NCBI GenBank assembly: GCA_002305505.1
Contig: DBRC01000053.1
Location: forward strand, 11,386-26,799
Direction: 5' to 3'
Source: Prevotella sp. UBA1378
GTDB lineage: Bacteria > Bacteroidota > Bacteroidia > Bacteroidales > Bacteroidaceae
Length of the DNA stretch: 15,414 nucleotides
Shown here: one piece after another, positions 15,282 through 15,414 of the stretch
Numbering within the stretch: the first letter of the stretch is position 1
How the letters are laid out: each line of letters starts with the position of its first letter
Position numbers and translations under genes: made by a program
Notes under the pieces: generated by a model
Told to the model about the DNA's origin: nothing
The model's input: the letters and a program-made list of their open reading frames with translations, nothing else
Databases searched by the model: none

Positions 15282-15308
15282 CGTTTGGATGATTTTAATT
15301 CCCTGTGA

Positions 15309-15339
15309 CAAAGGTACGGTTTCTGCGCCGTCCTTGCAA
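15309..15339 (-). promoter_or_regulatory. Promoter of the tetR-ABC operon
   Basis: On the minus strand TTG (15339-15337) is followed after 20 bases by TACCTTTG (15316-15309), a complete match to the Bacteroidota promoter. Transcription would begin near 15302 and give a leader of about 160 bases before the tetR ATG at 15143. Confidence 0.7.
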
Positions 15340-15340
15340 T

Positions 15341-15354
15341 ACCTATTAATAGGT
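15341..15354. promoter_or_regulatory. Palindrome next to the -33 element, candidate TetR operator
   Basis: ACCTATTAATAGGT is a perfect 14-bp palindrome starting one base beyond the -33 TTG of the minus-strand promoter. The symmetry extends loosely outward (GCAAT at 15336-15340 and ATTGC at 15357-15361). TetR repressors commonly bind such dyads overlapping their own promoters, so this is the best candidate operator in the window. Confidence 0.5.
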
Positions 15355-15414
15355 AAATTGCGGGAGGCCATGCCGCTTTGCGGCTGATGATATACCTGAG
15401 TTCGGGATAAGGAT

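Overview
The window looks like chromosomal DNA from a member of the Bacteroidales (Bacteroides, Parabacteroides or a close relative). Three things support this. Several genes are preceded by the Bacteroidota promoter signature (a -7 element TAnnTTTG, sometimes with TTG or TTTG 19-20 bases upstream). Start codons sit in A-rich leaders without clear Shine-Dalgarno sequences. The gene content (paired AraC regulators, MFP/RND/TolC operon, secreted CotH protein with a short Gly/Tyr-rich C-terminal tail) is typical of that order. The species cannot be told from the window. No rRNA, tRNA, CRISPR array, transposase, integrase or phage gene was seen.

Layout from left to right. (1) A NAD(P)-binding oxidoreductase of the NmrA/COG2910 type (220-852) is followed by an HxlR-type redox regulator (923-1315). 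A perfect 12-bp inverted repeat lies two bases before the hxlR start, and an intrinsic terminator lies after the gene. (2) Two convergent, paralogous AraC-type regulators follow. The left one has a damaged or rebuilt 5' end (recognisable remains from 1475, intact frame from 1610), while the right one (2416-3327, minus strand) is intact. (3) The intact AraC gene is divergent from a three-gene tripartite efflux operon: lipoprotein adaptor (3530-4609), RND pump (4609-7731) and TolC-like outer-membrane channel (7728-9095), with overlapping start/stop codons. (4) A pair of tandem 67-bp units, each carrying a -7 promoter box and a hairpin, precedes a secreted CotH-like protein (9369-10997). (5) On the minus strand, a promoter with an adjacent palindrome and a leader ORF containing an attenuator-like hairpin leads into a TetR regulator (14529-15143) and two ABC exporter half-transporters (12749-14500 and 11005-12714).

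How the genes probably work together: the window holds two envelope-export modules, each with its own regulator. The AraC/RND/TolC module would pump small molecules across both membranes. The TetR/ABC-ABC module would form a heterodimeric inner-membrane exporter whose expression is set by TetR and possibly by attenuation in the leader. The oxidoreductase/HxlR pair looks like a small redox-stress unit. No single gene family here is new. The least explained signals are non-coding: the covarying 67-bp promoter/hairpin units, the leader ORF with an embedded terminator before tetR, and the large hairpin on the hxlR start. All function calls rest on reading motifs by eye; no database search was run.
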